52,645 nt of DNA, from positions 1 to 52,645 of the forward strand of contig JAKEET010000071.1 in the NCBI GenBank assembly GCA_022616435.1, read 5' to 3'. Positions within the stretch are counted from its first letter, which is position 1. Each line of letters starts with the position of its first letter. This document shows, in pieces, positions 23,205 to 31,659 of the stretch. The notes under the pieces were generated by a model, which did no database searches, was not told the DNA's origin, and worked only from the letters and a program-made list of their open reading frames with translations. The position numbers and the translations under genes were made by a program. The stretch comes from Gemmataceae bacterium. GTDB taxonomy: Bacteria > Planctomycetota > Planctomycetia > Gemmatales > Gemmataceae.

Positions 23205-25748
23205 TTACTGATTGAACACAAACTCCTTCGTGTTCAACAGCGCCCACAGCAGGTTCTCGTAGGCCACCTTCCGGTTGGCGGCGTTGCGGTTGATATGCTC
23301 CAGGGCGACCGACATGTGCTCGGCCGACGGCCGCCGCGCGAACACCCACAGGAACAGCTCTTCGACCTTCTCGTTGTCCGGCCGCGGGTCCTTGGCGAGC
23401 AGGTCGGCGCGGGCGCCGCCGCGGGTCAACTTGTCCTGAATCTCTTGCGAGTTCAACAGGTGCAGCGCCTGGGCCAGGTTCGCCTCGCTGACGCGCTCGC
23501 ACTCGCAGGCGCTGATCCGCTGCGGCCGGCCGAACACGTCGAGGAAGTAGGACGGGAACGACTCGTCGGGCAGCATGATCGCCCGGTTCGGGGCGTGCTT
23601 GTCGCTGGGCAGGCCGCCAAACGACGCCGGGGCGTTCGTTACCTGATTCACGGCATCGAACAGCACCTCGGCCGGCATGCGCCGCGGATAGAACCGGGCG
23701 AACGCCTGCTTGTCGTGCTTGTTGAACTCGTTCGGGATCGCGCTGAGCTGGTAGGTCCGGCTCTTGGTGATCACCCGGATCAGGTGCTTGAGGCTGAACT
23801 TGTTGTTCACCAATTCCTGGGCCAGGGCGTCGAGCAGCTCGGGATTCGTCGGCGGGTTCGTCACGCGCATGTCGTCGAGCGGATCGACGATGCCGCGGCC
23901 GAAGAAGTGCGCCCAGTAGCGATTGGCGACCGCGCGGGCGAAGAACGGGTTCTTCGGGTTGGCCATCCAATCGACCAGCTTGTGGCGCGGGTCGTCTTCG
24001 GGGGCGACGTCCATCGGCGCCGCGTCCAGCGGCGTGATCTTGGCCGGCTGATTGGTGCGTTTGTTGTTCACGCCGCCGGACGGCCGGTTGAAGATCACCT
24101 GGCGGTTGGCCTGCTGGTTGCCGATGCCGCCCAGGACCTGCTCGTTCTTGCGGCCGATGCGGCCGAAGAATGCGGCCAGGCCCCAGTAATCGTCCTGGCT
24201 CCACTTCTCGTACGGATGGTGATGGCACTGGGCGCAGGCCATGCGCAGGCCGAGGAAGACCTGGGCCACGTCGTCGACGAATTGCTCGGGCTGCTGCAGC
24301 TCCTTGTACCACATGGTTGGCGGCGCCTTGTGCTCGTCGCCGGTGGCCGCCAGGATTTCGCGGACGAACAGGTCGTACGGCTTGTCCGTGGCGATCGATT
24401 CGCGGATCCAGTTGTGGAACGCGAACGTTCCCGGCGCCCGCTGCTGCTCGCCGCGGCGCTTGACGCGGAGCACGTCGGCCCATTTGTTGGCGAACAGGTA
24501 GGAATACTCCGGCGTTTCGAGGAGCTGATCGACCAGCTTATCGCGCCTCTGCGGATCGGGGTTGGCGAGGAACGACTTGACCTGGGCCGGCGTCGGCAAC
24601 GAGCCGGTCAGGTCGAGCGTCACGCGGCGGATGAACTGCTCATCGGAGCACACGTCGGACGGGACGATGCCGAGCTCCTTCCACTTCTTCTGCGTGTGGT
24701 TGTCGACGACGGTCTTGGCGTCGAACTTGTAGTCGGGAACCTTGACGCCAAGCGGCACGGTGCCGCGGAAGACGGCGACGTTGCCGAGGTAGCGGGCCAT
24801 GATCGCGGCCTCGCCGGACATTTCCAGCGAGCGGACCAGGGCGGCGCCGTCGACCACCGCGATTTCCGTGTCGTTGCTCTCGTACTGGGCGCGTTGCGTC
24901 ACATCGATCGTGGTGTTGTCGCTGTAGTGGGCGATCACGCGGAACTGCTGGCGATTGTTGCGCGACAGGATGCCGTGCGGCGGGTCGATGGTGATCTTCG
25001 TGACCTTCGGGTCCTTCGCGTCGCCGAGGGGAGTGCCGGAGGCGATCCAGCGGCGCACGAGCTTGTATTCATCGGAGCCGACATCCATGCGCCTGCCGCC
25101 GGCGTGGGCGACGTTGCCGGTCGCCTTGAGCAAGAGCAGGCTGCTGTCCGGGGCGGCGGGGAACAAACGCCGGCCGCGGTTTTCCTTCACCAGGGTCTGG
25201 TAATCGAGCTCGGGGACAAAGCCGAGCAGCGACAGGGCGAAGCCGTTCTGGCCCCCCGACTTGCCGTGGCAGCCGCCGCTGTTGCAGCCGAGCTTTGTGA
25301 AGATCGGCACGATGTGGTTGGCGAAGTTGATGGGCAGGTTCTGGTCCATCGCCTCGTTCTTGAGGGCGATCTTGACCGACTTGTCGCCGTAGGTCGCGGT
25401 GATCTCGGTCGCGCCATTGACCACCGGCATGATGCGGCCGGCCGTGGTGACCCGCGCGATCGCGGGATTGGCGACGGTGTACTGGATGTCGCCGGTGAGG
25501 TCCTGCGTCTTGCCGTTCTTCAGCTGCCCGGTGATCACCAGCTGCGCGGAATCGTCGAGCCCTTTGAGCGTCACCGTGGGCGGCGCCACGATCAGGCTGG
25601 CGACCTCGGCGGCGGGCGGCAACGCGACCTGGTCGGTCGTCACGGTTTTCTTGCTGTAGTCCTGGGCGACTGCGGCCGCGCCGAACCAACCGGATACGGC
25701 AAGCCCGCACAGAGCAAGGGCGAGCCAAGAGTGACGTTGGCGTTCCAT
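23205..25748 (-). CDS. Secreted Ig-like/DUF1549/DUF1553 cytochrome-like protein
   Basis: The 847-residue exported protein begins with a signal peptide (LALALCGLAVSGWFGAAAVAQ). An Ig-like group 2 (Big_2-type) region follows (VTLKGLDDSAQLVITGQLKNG to ATYGDKSVKI). Then a haem-like motif appears in CNSGGCHGKSGGQNGF, another Ig-like part, DUF1549 (FIRRVTLDLTGSLPTPAQV, YSYLFANKWADVLRVKRRG), a second motif CAQCHHHPYEKW, and DUF1553 (DWMANPKNPFFARAVANRYW, LIRVITKSRTYQLS, ISACECERVSEANLAQALHLLN). It is a paralogue of 33757-36225 and a more distant one of 7023-9776. No DUF1501 partner lies next to it. Function is undetermined. Confidence 0.9.
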   Translation of the reverse strand: MERQRHSWLALALCGLAVSGWFGAAAVAQDYSKKTVTTDQVALPPAAEVASLIVAPPTVTLKGLDDSAQLVITGQLKNGKTQDLTGDIQYTVANPAIARVTTAGRIMPVVNGATEITATYGDKSVKIALKNEAMDQNLPINFANHIVPIFTKLGCNSGGCHGKSGGQNGFALSLLGFVPELDYQTLVKENRGRRLFPAAPDSSLLLLKATGNVAHAGGRRMDVGSDEYKLVRRWIASGTPLGDAKDPKVTKITIDPPHGILSRNNRQQFRVIAHYSDNTTIDVTQRAQYESNDTEIAVVDGAALVRSLEMSGEAAIMARYLGNVAVFRGTVPLGVKVPDYKFDAKTVVDNHTQKKWKELGIVPSDVCSDEQFIRRVTLDLTGSLPTPAQVKSFLANPDPQRRDKLVDQLLETPEYSYLFANKWADVLRVKRRGEQQRAPGTFAFHNWIRESIATDKPYDLFVREILAATGDEHKAPPTMWYKELQQPEQFVDDVAQVFLGLRMACAQCHHHPYEKWSQDDYWGLAAFFGRIGRKNEQVLGGIGNQQANRQVIFNRPSGGVNNKRTNQPAKITPLDAAPMDVAPEDDPRHKLVDWMANPKNPFFARAVANRYWAHFFGRGIVDPLDDMRVTNPPTNPELLDALAQELVNNKFSLKHLIRVITKSRTYQLSAIPNEFNKHDKQAFARFYPRRMPAEVLFDAVNQVTNAPASFGGLPSDKHAPNRAIMLPDESFPSYFLDVFGRPQRISACECERVSEANLAQALHLLNSQEIQDKLTRGGARADLLAKDPRPDNEKVEELFLWVFARRPSAEHMSVALEHINRNAANRKVAYENLLWALLNTKEFVFNQ

Positions 25749-26169
25749 GAGTTAACCCCCTCGTTGTCAGGCAGAAGCGTTGCTGCGAGCCATGCCGGCT
25801 CGGATGTCCAGTCCCGCAGGCGGGACCAAACTCAATGGCGGGCGGGCGAGATCACTGTGCGGTCAGTAGGTAGGGAGTGGCCGCACCGGCGTTCTCAGTA
25901 AAGGATACCTAAATTCCCGATGTCCGCAAGTCGGAACTGGAAAATTCATGGTGATGCGTCGTTTACTGTTTCGCGCTCGCATCGCCACTTCCGCCCCTGT
26001 GCTAACGGACGGCAACATCCTCGCGCGAGCCCGCCTGGGTGCGCCCTCGGTCATGAACCGTTGCAACCGACAGGATAAACACCGCTTGCGCCACGATCCG
26101 CCGTGGCTCGGGCGACCGGCACGAACGTTGCATCAACTGAACGCGACCCACCCCAACAAAGGACCCTCC
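25749..26169. other. Gene-free upstream region with a short dispersed repeat
   Basis: It holds a small hairpin (GTCCCGC-AG-GCGGGAC at 25811-25826) and one copy (25961-25980) of GTTTACTGTTTCGCGCTCGC, identical to 33671-33690. No gene is supported. Confidence 0.55.
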
Positions 26170-26304
26170 ATGGAATTCCGTTGGATCGCGATTCTCACCT
26201 TGTGGACCATCCTCATCGGCCCGATGATCGATGCGCCGTTCGGCCAGACCAAGGCTCGCTCGCAGCCGGCCAAGACGGCGCCGGCCAAGACGCCCGCTGA
26301 GTAG
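26170..26304 (+). CDS. Tiny secreted or membrane peptide, 44 residues
   Basis: ATG at 26170 is preceded by AAAGGACC. The peptide has a hydrophobic segment (WIAILTLWTILIGPMIDAPF) and then a short polar tail with PAKTAPAKTPAE. This looks like a signal peptide or membrane anchor with a Lys/Pro/Ala tail. I recognise no family. It lies about 150 bases before the sigma-54 activator gene on the same strand. Confidence 0.4.
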   Translation: MEFRWIAILTLWTILIGPMIDAPFGQTKARSQPAKTAPAKTPAE

Positions 26305-26453
26305 TGCGGCCCGCCATACCATTCACCGCCATTTGACATCTCCTTATTCGTATCCCATGGTTGTTCAGGAAAGTTAACACTTTGTAAACCGCGGGCCGAT
26401 CCTGCGCAACTGCACCCCTGCGCACGGGTCCTCCGTTTGAGAACGGAACGGGC

Positions 26454-27824
26454 ATGGCTGGCAGTCGTGTCGCTCTCGCTGCGGATGACGCGGCACTGGT
26501 GAGCGCGCTGGAAAGCTACCTCCAGGAACATTTTCGGCTCGGGCTGATCACCGCCCCCTTGCTGAAGATTGGCGAGCTGCTCGACCGCGACGCCGACGGC
26601 CTGCTCTTGATCGCGGTCAGCGGCGGCAACGACGCCCTCGAAGCTCGCCGCCTCATCCAAGATTTGAACCTCCAGAAACTGCCGCCGCAAGTCGTGCTGA
26701 TCGATGCCTGCGGCGACATCTCCCCGCTCCTGGCCCTCGAACGCTACGTGGTCCGCCGCCTGCGCTGGCCGCACGACGCCGGCGTCATTCCCCATCTGGT
26801 CAAGGAGCTCGGCCGCGGGCGCGAGTTTCAGGCCGACCGCGCCGAGTCCCTCGAAGAGTTGCTGAGCCGGCGCTTGCTCGCCTTGACCCCGTCGCTGTTG
26901 CCGCTGGTGGATCGCATCGCTTTGGCGGCCGGCCACGACGTCACGGTGCTGCTCAACGGCGAGACGGGGACCGGCAAGACGTTCCTGGCCCGCCTCTTGC
27001 ACGAGCACTCCCCGCGCCAGCAGCATCGCTTCATGAACATCGCCTGCGGGGCCGTGTCCGCGAACCTGGTGGAAAGCGAGTTCTTCGGCCATGTGCGCGG
27101 CGCCTTCACCGGGGCCGATCGCCCCAAGATCGGCAAGTTCGCCGCGGTCGGCGAAGGCACCTTGCTCCTGGACGAGATCGACACGCTCGGACTGGAGCAG
27201 CAAGCGACGCTGTTGCGGGTCATCGAGTCGGGCGAGTTCGAGCCGGTCGGCAGCGTCGAGACGCAGAAGTGCCGGGCCCGGCTGATCGTCGCCAGCAACA
27301 TCGACCTGGAGGACGCGGTCGAGCGCGGACGTTTCCGGCCGGACCTGTACTTCCGGCTGAACGTGATGTCGTTCCACCTGCCGCCGTTGCGTGAGCGGGT
27401 GCAGGACATCGCGCCGTTGGCCCGCGGCATGGCGGCGCGGTTCACGCGCAAGTTCAACAAGGACCTGTTCGAGATCCATCCCGACGCGCTGGCCGCTCTG
27501 GAGGCGTATCCGTGGCCGGGCAACATCCGCCAGCTCGAGAACGTCTTGCAGCACGCCGTGCTGGTGAGCAGCGGCCTGGAGATGCTGCCGCGCCATCTGC
27601 CGCCGGCGGTGCAGGACCACGCCGACACCCACGCCGGCGGCGCCCCGGTCAACGGCGACACGCTGCACCATCAGCGCGACGTCATCGAGCGCAACGTGAT
27701 CCAGCGGGCGCTCATGAGCCACGGCTTCAGCCGCACCCGCGCCGCCGACGCCCTGGGCATCAGCCGGGTGACGCTCTACAAGAAGATGAAGAAGTACGGG
27801 TTGATGAAACAGCCGGCGCGGTAA
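26454..27824 (+). CDS. Sigma-54 activator with degenerate receiver-like domain
   Basis: The 456-residue protein has an AAA+ sigma-54 interaction domain: Walker A GETGTGKT (about 170-177), the sigma-54 contact loop GAFTGAD (about 217-223), Walker B in TLLLDEIDTLGLEQ, and RFRPDLYFRLNVMSFHLPPLRER. A Fis-type helix-turn-helix ends it (FSRTRAADALGISRVTLYKKMKKYG). The first 140 residues have a receiver-like layout but no clear phospho-acceptor Asp pocket (LLLIAVSGGNDAL occupies that place), so phosphorylation control is doubtful. It turns on sigma-54 promoters; targets are unknown. The start ATG at 26454 follows a weak GGAACGG. Confidence 0.88.
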   Translation: MAGSRVALAADDAALVSALESYLQEHFRLGLITAPLLKIGELLDRDADGLLLIAVSGGNDALEARRLIQDLNLQKLPPQVVLIDACGDISPLLALERYVVRRLRWPHDAGVIPHLVKELGRGREFQADRAESLEELLSRRLLALTPSLLPLVDRIALAAGHDVTVLLNGETGTGKTFLARLLHEHSPRQQHRFMNIACGAVSANLVESEFFGHVRGAFTGADRPKIGKFAAVGEGTLLLDEIDTLGLEQQATLLRVIESGEFEPVGSVETQKCRARLIVASNIDLEDAVERGRFRPDLYFRLNVMSFHLPPLRERVQDIAPLARGMAARFTRKFNKDLFEIHPDALAALEAYPWPGNIRQLENVLQHAVLVSSGLEMLPRHLPPAVQDHADTHAGGAPVNGDTLHHQRDVIERNVIQRALMSHGFSRTRAADALGISRVTLYKKMKKYGLMKQPAR

Positions 27825-28205
27825 CTCTCGTCTTTCGACCCCCGCATGCCAGAACGTCGCGGCCATGGCCTTTCGACAGCAAGTGGCCCGTGTGGTCTTC
27901 CGGAACCGTGTTTAGAGCGCGTCGGCGTGCCGCAAGGAAGGCTGGCCTTGTTTAGAGCGCAGGCGGTGAACGTCCCTGGTGTAGTGCGAGGCAAGGCCTG
28001 TTGTTCCCGCCGAAGTTTCGCGTCATGATTGGCGTTGAAAGGGGATGCCTGATCCTCACTGCGAAAATAACCAGCTCAACCCGCGAGCGCCCGTTCACAG
28101 CAATACTTGAACAGCAAATCCCACTCGTGCCGCTGAATCCGTCGGCACAGCAATGCGTCTGCCTTTCCGCCCGTCGCCGACTTGGTCGTCTGATACCATA
28201 CCAGC
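27825..28205. other. Gene-free stretch with a 12-base direct repeat
   Basis: TGTTTAGAGCGC occurs twice, at 27909-27920 and 27949-27960. On the minus strand from 28207 a 42-codon open frame exists (MLVWYQTTKSATGGKADALL...), starting back to back with miaA at GCATGC; it has no supported role. Nothing else was recognised. Confidence 0.45.
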
Positions 28206-29249
28206 ATGCTCCCCCCGCCTTTCAGCAACGCCCTGGTGCTGACCGGGCCGACCGGCTCCGGCAAGACGCAGCTGGGCATCGAGCTGGCGCAGCGGCTCGA
28301 TGCCGAGATCATCTCGATGGATTCGATGGCCCTCTACCGCGGCCTGGACATCGGCACGGCCAAGCCGACCCCCGCGCAACGCCGGCTCGTGCCCCATCAT
28401 CTCATCGATGTGCTCGATCCGTGGGAATCGGCCAGCGTCGCCTGGTGGCTGGAACAAGCCAGGGCGTGTTGCCGGGACATCGAGGGCCGCGGCCGGCAAG
28501 CGCTGTTCGTCGGCGGCACGCCGCTGTACCTGAAGGCGCTCTGTTGCGGGCTGTTCGACGGTCCCCCCGCCGACGCCGCCCGCCGCCGGCGCCTGGAAGC
28601 GGAAGCCGTCGCGGCCGGCGGCCCGGCCGCGCTGCACGCACGCCTGGAACAAGTCGATCCCATCGCCGCCGCGCGCCTGCACCCGAACGACCAGCGCCGC
28701 ATCATCCGCGCGCTGGAAGTGTTCGAAGCCACCGGCCGGCCGATCAGCGCATGGCAGCGGGAGTGGGATCGGGAGGCAGAGGGCAGAGGTCGGAAGTCGG
28801 AAGGCAGAGGTCAGAAGTCGGAAGTCAGAGGTCAGCAAACGGCTGAGGCGACTCCTGACTCCTGTTCCCTGACTCCTGACTCCTGTCTCCTGACCCCTGA
28901 CTCCTGTTCCCTGCCTCCTGTGCTCTGGCTGGACGTGCCGCGCCCGGAACTCTACGTGCGGATCAATCGCCGGGTGGAGGCGATGTTCGCGGCGGGGCTG
29001 GTGGATGAAGTTCGGCAGTTGCGGTCCGCGCGCCGGCCGCTCAGCAAGGAGGCGAGCCAGGCGCTTGGCTACAAGGAGGTCCTGGCCCATCTGGCGGGAA
29101 CGCGCGACCTGGAGGCGACCGTGGCGCTCGTGCAGACCCGGACGCGCAACTTTGCCAAGCGGCAAGTCACCTGGTTCCGGCGCCTCCCCGGCTGCCTTCC
29201 CACGACATCCCAATTGACATGGGGCCGCTGGCATCCCAAAATGAAGTGA
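28206..29249 (+). CDS. miaA: tRNA dimethylallyltransferase (MiaA) with a repeat insertion
   Basis: The 347-residue enzyme (EC 2.5.1.75) adds dimethylallyl to A37 of tRNAs reading UNN codons. Motifs: P-loop G14-PTGSGK-T21, AEIISMDSMALYRGLDIGTAKPT (substrate and tRNA contact), HHLIDVLDPWE, ALFVGGTPLYLKAL, and RTRNFAKRQVTWFRR at the end. Between WQREWD and VLWLDVPRPELY (about residues 190-238) sits a low-complexity segment (SEGRGQKSE, then TPDSCSLTPDSCLLTPDSC), encoded by heptamer repeats, that is absent from ordinary MiaA. It falls at the normal inter-domain boundary, so the enzyme probably still works. The start ATGCTCCCCCC is close to the P-loop, as is usual. Confidence 0.93.
   Translation: MLPPPFSNALVLTGPTGSGKTQLGIELAQRLDAEIISMDSMALYRGLDIGTAKPTPAQRRLVPHHLIDVLDPWESASVAWWLEQARACCRDIEGRGRQALFVGGTPLYLKALCCGLFDGPPADAARRRRLEAEAVAAGGPAALHARLEQVDPIAAARLHPNDQRRIIRALEVFEATGRPISAWQREWDREAEGRGRKSEGRGQKSEVRGQQTAEATPDSCSLTPDSCLLTPDSCSLPPVLWLDVPRPELYVRINRRVEAMFAAGLVDEVRQLRSARRPLSKEASQALGYKEVLAHLAGTRDLEATVALVQTRTRNFAKRQVTWFRRLPGCLPTTSQLTWGRWHPKMK
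28774..28920 (+). repeat. Heptamer tandem repeat and foldback inside miaA
   Basis: The left part (28774-28838) is made of 7-base units such as GCAGAGG, TCGGAAG and TCAGAGG. The right part (28851-28920) has about ten 7-base units of CTCCTGA/CTCCTGT/TCCCTGA type. The halves are roughly reverse-complementary. Three heptamers keep the frame, giving PDSCSLT/PDSCLLT repeats. Confidence 0.8.
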
Positions 29250-29254
29250 ACCAT

Positions 29255-29322
29255 AGCTGTCAGCGATCAGCATTCAGCGGTCAGCCAACGCTGACCGCTG
29301 AACGCTGACGGCTGAACGCTGC
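29255..29322. repeat. CAGCG-TCAGC foldback repeat upstream of the FHA gene
   Basis: CAGCATTCAGCGGTCAGC is followed by CAAC and then GCTGACCGCTGAACGCTG, a near-perfect stem. A second partial right arm follows (ACGGCTGAACGCTG). It forms the short gap between miaA and the FHA gene, so it would lie in a shared transcript. Confidence 0.65.
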
Positions 29323-29338
29323 AAACGAGGCGCGCGTC

Positions 29339-30067
29339 ATGGCCCACGGGGTCACCTTTCAAGTCCTGGACGGCATCGACAAAGGCCGCGTCTTTCGCGA
29401 TCTGCCGGTGCCCGTGACCATCGGCCGCGAGGAGGGGAACATCCTCCGCCTCAACGACGAGCGTGTCAGCCGGTACCACGCCAAGGTGCAGACCGACAGC
29501 GACGACTTCATTCTCACGGACCTGGAGAGCACCAACGGCACCAAGGTCAACGGCAACATCGTACAGATTCGCCGGCTGCGTTACGGCGACCGCGTGTCGG
29601 TCGGGCGTTCGCTGCTGTTGTTCGGCTCGAACGAGGAGATCGCGGCGCGGATGGCCAGCCTGGCCAGCGCCGCTTCGAGCCCGTCGGTGTCGTCGTTGTC
29701 CAATGAAGAGCCGAACGACGGCTTGACCATTCAAACCACCAGCATGGTCGGCGACGCCGGCAACAGCCTGGATTTCGAGGTCGATGTCGACGGCAAGATG
29801 AACCTGACGCGGGATGCGTTGTTCATCGGCAACCGCGCCCTGCCGCCGATGCCGCTCAAGCTGACGCCGTCGCAAGCGGCCCGCTTCGCCGAGATCCTCG
29901 ACTTTCTTCATCAAGGCCTGACGGACGCGACCGAGAACATCCTCGCCAAGGATGACGGCAGCCAGGTGACGCTGGAGTACGCGGACTGGCAGAAAGTGGT
30001 CGCCGTGCAGATGCTCCTGGCGCGGTACCTGCGCCTGGTCGCCGAGCCGCCGGAGCTGGACGAATAA
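29339..30067 (+). CDS. FHA domain protein
   Basis: The 242-residue cytoplasmic protein has an N-terminal forkhead-associated domain (residues 5-100), which binds phosphothreonine peptides. Key residues are present: G29-R30-E in TIGREEGNILRL, the V-S44-R-Y-H47 motif and S65-T-N-G in DLESTNGTKVNG. The remaining 140 residues start with a Ser-rich linker and end in a helical region (SQAARFAEILDFLHQGLTDATENIL, QKVVAVQMLLARYLRLV) that I do not recognise. FHA proteins in planctomycetes often work with Ser/Thr kinases; none is in this window. It follows miaA by 89 bases, including a foldback repeat. Confidence 0.88.
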   Translation: MAHGVTFQVLDGIDKGRVFRDLPVPVTIGREEGNILRLNDERVSRYHAKVQTDSDDFILTDLESTNGTKVNGNIVQIRRLRYGDRVSVGRSLLLFGSNEEIAARMASLASAASSPSVSSLSNEEPNDGLTIQTTSMVGDAGNSLDFEVDVDGKMNLTRDALFIGNRALPPMPLKLTPSQAARFAEILDFLHQGLTDATENILAKDDGSQVTLEYADWQKVVAVQMLLARYLRLVAEPPELDE

Positions 30068-30081
30068 CTATCTCCGGATCG

Positions 30082-30183
30082 TTTAGCCCCGGTTCGAAGA
30101 ACCGAGGCGGACAGGATCCCGCGCGTGGGGTTCCTCCGTTGCCAACCGCCTGTCCGCCCCGGTTCTTCGAACCGGGGCTAAAC
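30082..30183 (-). mobile_element. REPIN/MITE-like foldback element, copy B
   Basis: This is the reverse-oriented counterpart of 6841-6940. Ends are TTTAGCCCCGGTTCGAAG and CTTCGAACCGGGGCTAAA, and the interior includes TTGCCAACCGCC, the complement of GGCGGTTGGCAA in copy A. It lies between the convergent FHA and CBS genes, so it may also act as a terminator hairpin. Confidence 0.75.
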
Positions 30184-30187
30184 GGCG

Positions 30188-30697
30188 CTAGCCGCCGTCG
30201 AGCGACTTGGCGATGGCCTTGTCGGGGCTGGGCGGCAGGTTGAGGACGCCGTCCGGGAACAGCTCGACCAGGAAATCGACGATGTCGCGCACCGACAGCA
30301 CGCCGACCGGTTTGCCGCCGCGGTCCACGACGGGGATGTGACGGTAGCCGCCGACGCTCATCTTGTTGAGGGCGAAGGCGATCGTGGCCGTGGCTTCGAG
30401 GGTCTCGGGATCGTTGGTGTCGACCTCTTCCACGCGCATCGAGCTGCTGCTGGCCCGGAAGATCACCTTGGTGAGCACGTCGCGCTCGGTGAAGATGCCG
30501 CTGAGCTTGCCGTCGCGCTCGACCAGCACGCAACCGGTGCGGTGCTCGTTCATGGCGTTGACGGCCGCGACCACGGTGGCGCCGGCGTCGACGATGATCG
30601 GCCGCCGCAGCGGCAGCTCGCTGATGGGCGTCGCGAGGATCGCGCCGCGAATGAGTTCCCGGTCTTCGTACGCGTCGTCGAATTCACTGATGTTCAT
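30188..30697 (-). CDS. CBS-domain pair protein
   Basis: The 169-residue protein consists of two CBS domains (a Bateman module): PIIVDAGATVVAAVNAMNEHRTGCVLVERDGKLSGIFTERDVL (about 34-76) and ATATIAFALNKMSVGGYRHIPVVDRGGKPVGVLSVRDIVDFL (about 103-144). CBS pairs bind adenosine nucleotides and sense energy state. No fused enzyme domain exists, so it is likely a stand-alone regulator. The last residues (NLPPSPDKAIAKSLDGG) are unstructured. It is convergent with the FHA gene and follows the PrpB-like gene after about 100 bases. Confidence 0.9.
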   Translation of the reverse strand: MNISEFDDAYEDRELIRGAILATPISELPLRRPIIVDAGATVVAAVNAMNEHRTGCVLVERDGKLSGIFTERDVLTKVIFRASSSSMRVEEVDTNDPETLEATATIAFALNKMSVGGYRHIPVVDRGGKPVGVLSVRDIVDFLVELFPDGVLNLPPSPDKAIAKSLDGG

Positions 30698-30801
30698 GGC
30701 GCGCTCTCAATGGTAGATGTGCACATAGAAGTTGCGCAAGGTTGACAGCGTGCAGATCAGCATATCGGCTGCCGGCGCAGATGCAACCCAAAAAAATGGC
30801 G

Positions 30802-31659
30802 CTAGCCGAAGTACTTGCGGTCACGCGCCTCGTAGCCCGCGTAGCCGAGCAGGTCGTACAGCTCGGCCCGGGTCAGCATCTCGGGTACGCGGTCGCGCTG
30901 GTGGCCCTTGCCGCACAGGTCGCCGAGCACGTCCCGAGCGCTCTTCATGGCGGCCCGAAACGCCGTCAGCGGAAACAGCACGAGCCGGTAGCCGAGGCCG
31001 GCGAACGTGGCGACATCCAGGTTCGGACTGCGTCCGAACTCGGTGTTGTTGGCGAGCAGCGTCGCGGGAACGGCCTGGGCGAAGCTGCGAAACTCTTCGA
31101 CGCTCTCGAGGGCTTCCGGAAAGATGGCGTCGGCGCCGGCCGCCAGGTACAGCCTGGCGCGGCGGACGGCGTCGTCGAAGCCGGTCACGCCGCGGGCATC
31201 GGTGCGGGCGATGACGACGAAGCCCGGATCGCGCCGGGCGGCCGCCGCGGCGCGAATCTTGGCCGCCATCGCTTCGGCGTCGATCAGGCTCTTGCCGGAA
31301 AGATGCCCGCAGCGCTTGGGCAACTGCTGATCCTCGAGATGGATCGCCGCCGCGCCGGCCTGTTCCAAGAGCCGCACCGTGCGTTCCACATTCAGCGCCT
31401 CGCCGAAGCCGGTGTCGGCGTCGCACAGCAAGGGGAGCGCCGTGGCTTGCGCGATCGTCCGCGCTTCCTGGGCAAACTCGCTCAGCGTCAGCAAGCCGAC
31501 GTCCGGCACGCCGTACGCCGCCGACAGCGCCCCGCCCGAAAGGTAGACGGCCTGGAACCCCAGGCGCTCGGCCATCTTCGCCACCAGCGCGTTGAACACG
31601 CCGGGCACGGCAATGGTCTGCGCCTGCCACGCCTGCCGCAATCGCTGACCTGGCGTCAT
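30802..31659 (-). CDS. Isocitrate lyase/PEP mutase family protein, PrpB-like
   Basis: The 285-residue protein matches the methylisocitrate lyase/phosphonomutase family: AVYLSGGALSAAYGVPDVGLLTLSEF, LLCDADTGFGEALNVERTV (metal-binding Asp), AAIHLEDQQLPKRCGHLSGK (catalytic KRCGH loop), VIARTDARG and ANNTEFGRSP. KRCGH fits methylisocitrate lyase (EC 4.1.3.30), cleaving 2-methylisocitrate to pyruvate and succinate in propionate breakdown; related oxaloacetate decarboxylase-like members cannot be excluded. No prpC or prpD is nearby. ATG at 31659 overlaps the previous gene's stop by 4 bases, so it is translated in the same operon as the DUF4381-like and DUF58 genes, an unexpected partnership. Confidence 0.85.
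   Translation of the reverse strand: MTPGQRLRQAWQAQTIAVPGVFNALVAKMAERLGFQAVYLSGGALSAAYGVPDVGLLTLSEFAQEARTIAQATALPLLCDADTGFGEALNVERTVRLLEQAGAAAIHLEDQQLPKRCGHLSGKSLIDAEAMAAKIRAAAAARRDPGFVVIARTDARGVTGFDDAVRRARLYLAAGADAIFPEALESVEEFRSFAQAVPATLLANNTEFGRSPNLDVATFAGLGYRLVLFPLTAFRAAMKSARDVLGDLCGKGHQRDRVPEMLTRAELYDLLGYAGYEARDRKYFG

Noticed and set aside
23193..25901. A 902-codon plus-strand frame opposite the second DUF1549 gene
   Set aside because: The minus-strand protein has a signal peptide and haem-type motifs; the plus frame has none.
28081..28207. 42-codon minus-strand ORF starting back to back with miaA
   Set aside because: No family, no clear ribosome site and overlap with the miaA leader; noted only as a possibility.
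28774..28920. Direct-repeat pattern considered as a CRISPR array
   Set aside because: Units are 7 bases with no spacers and lie within a coding frame.
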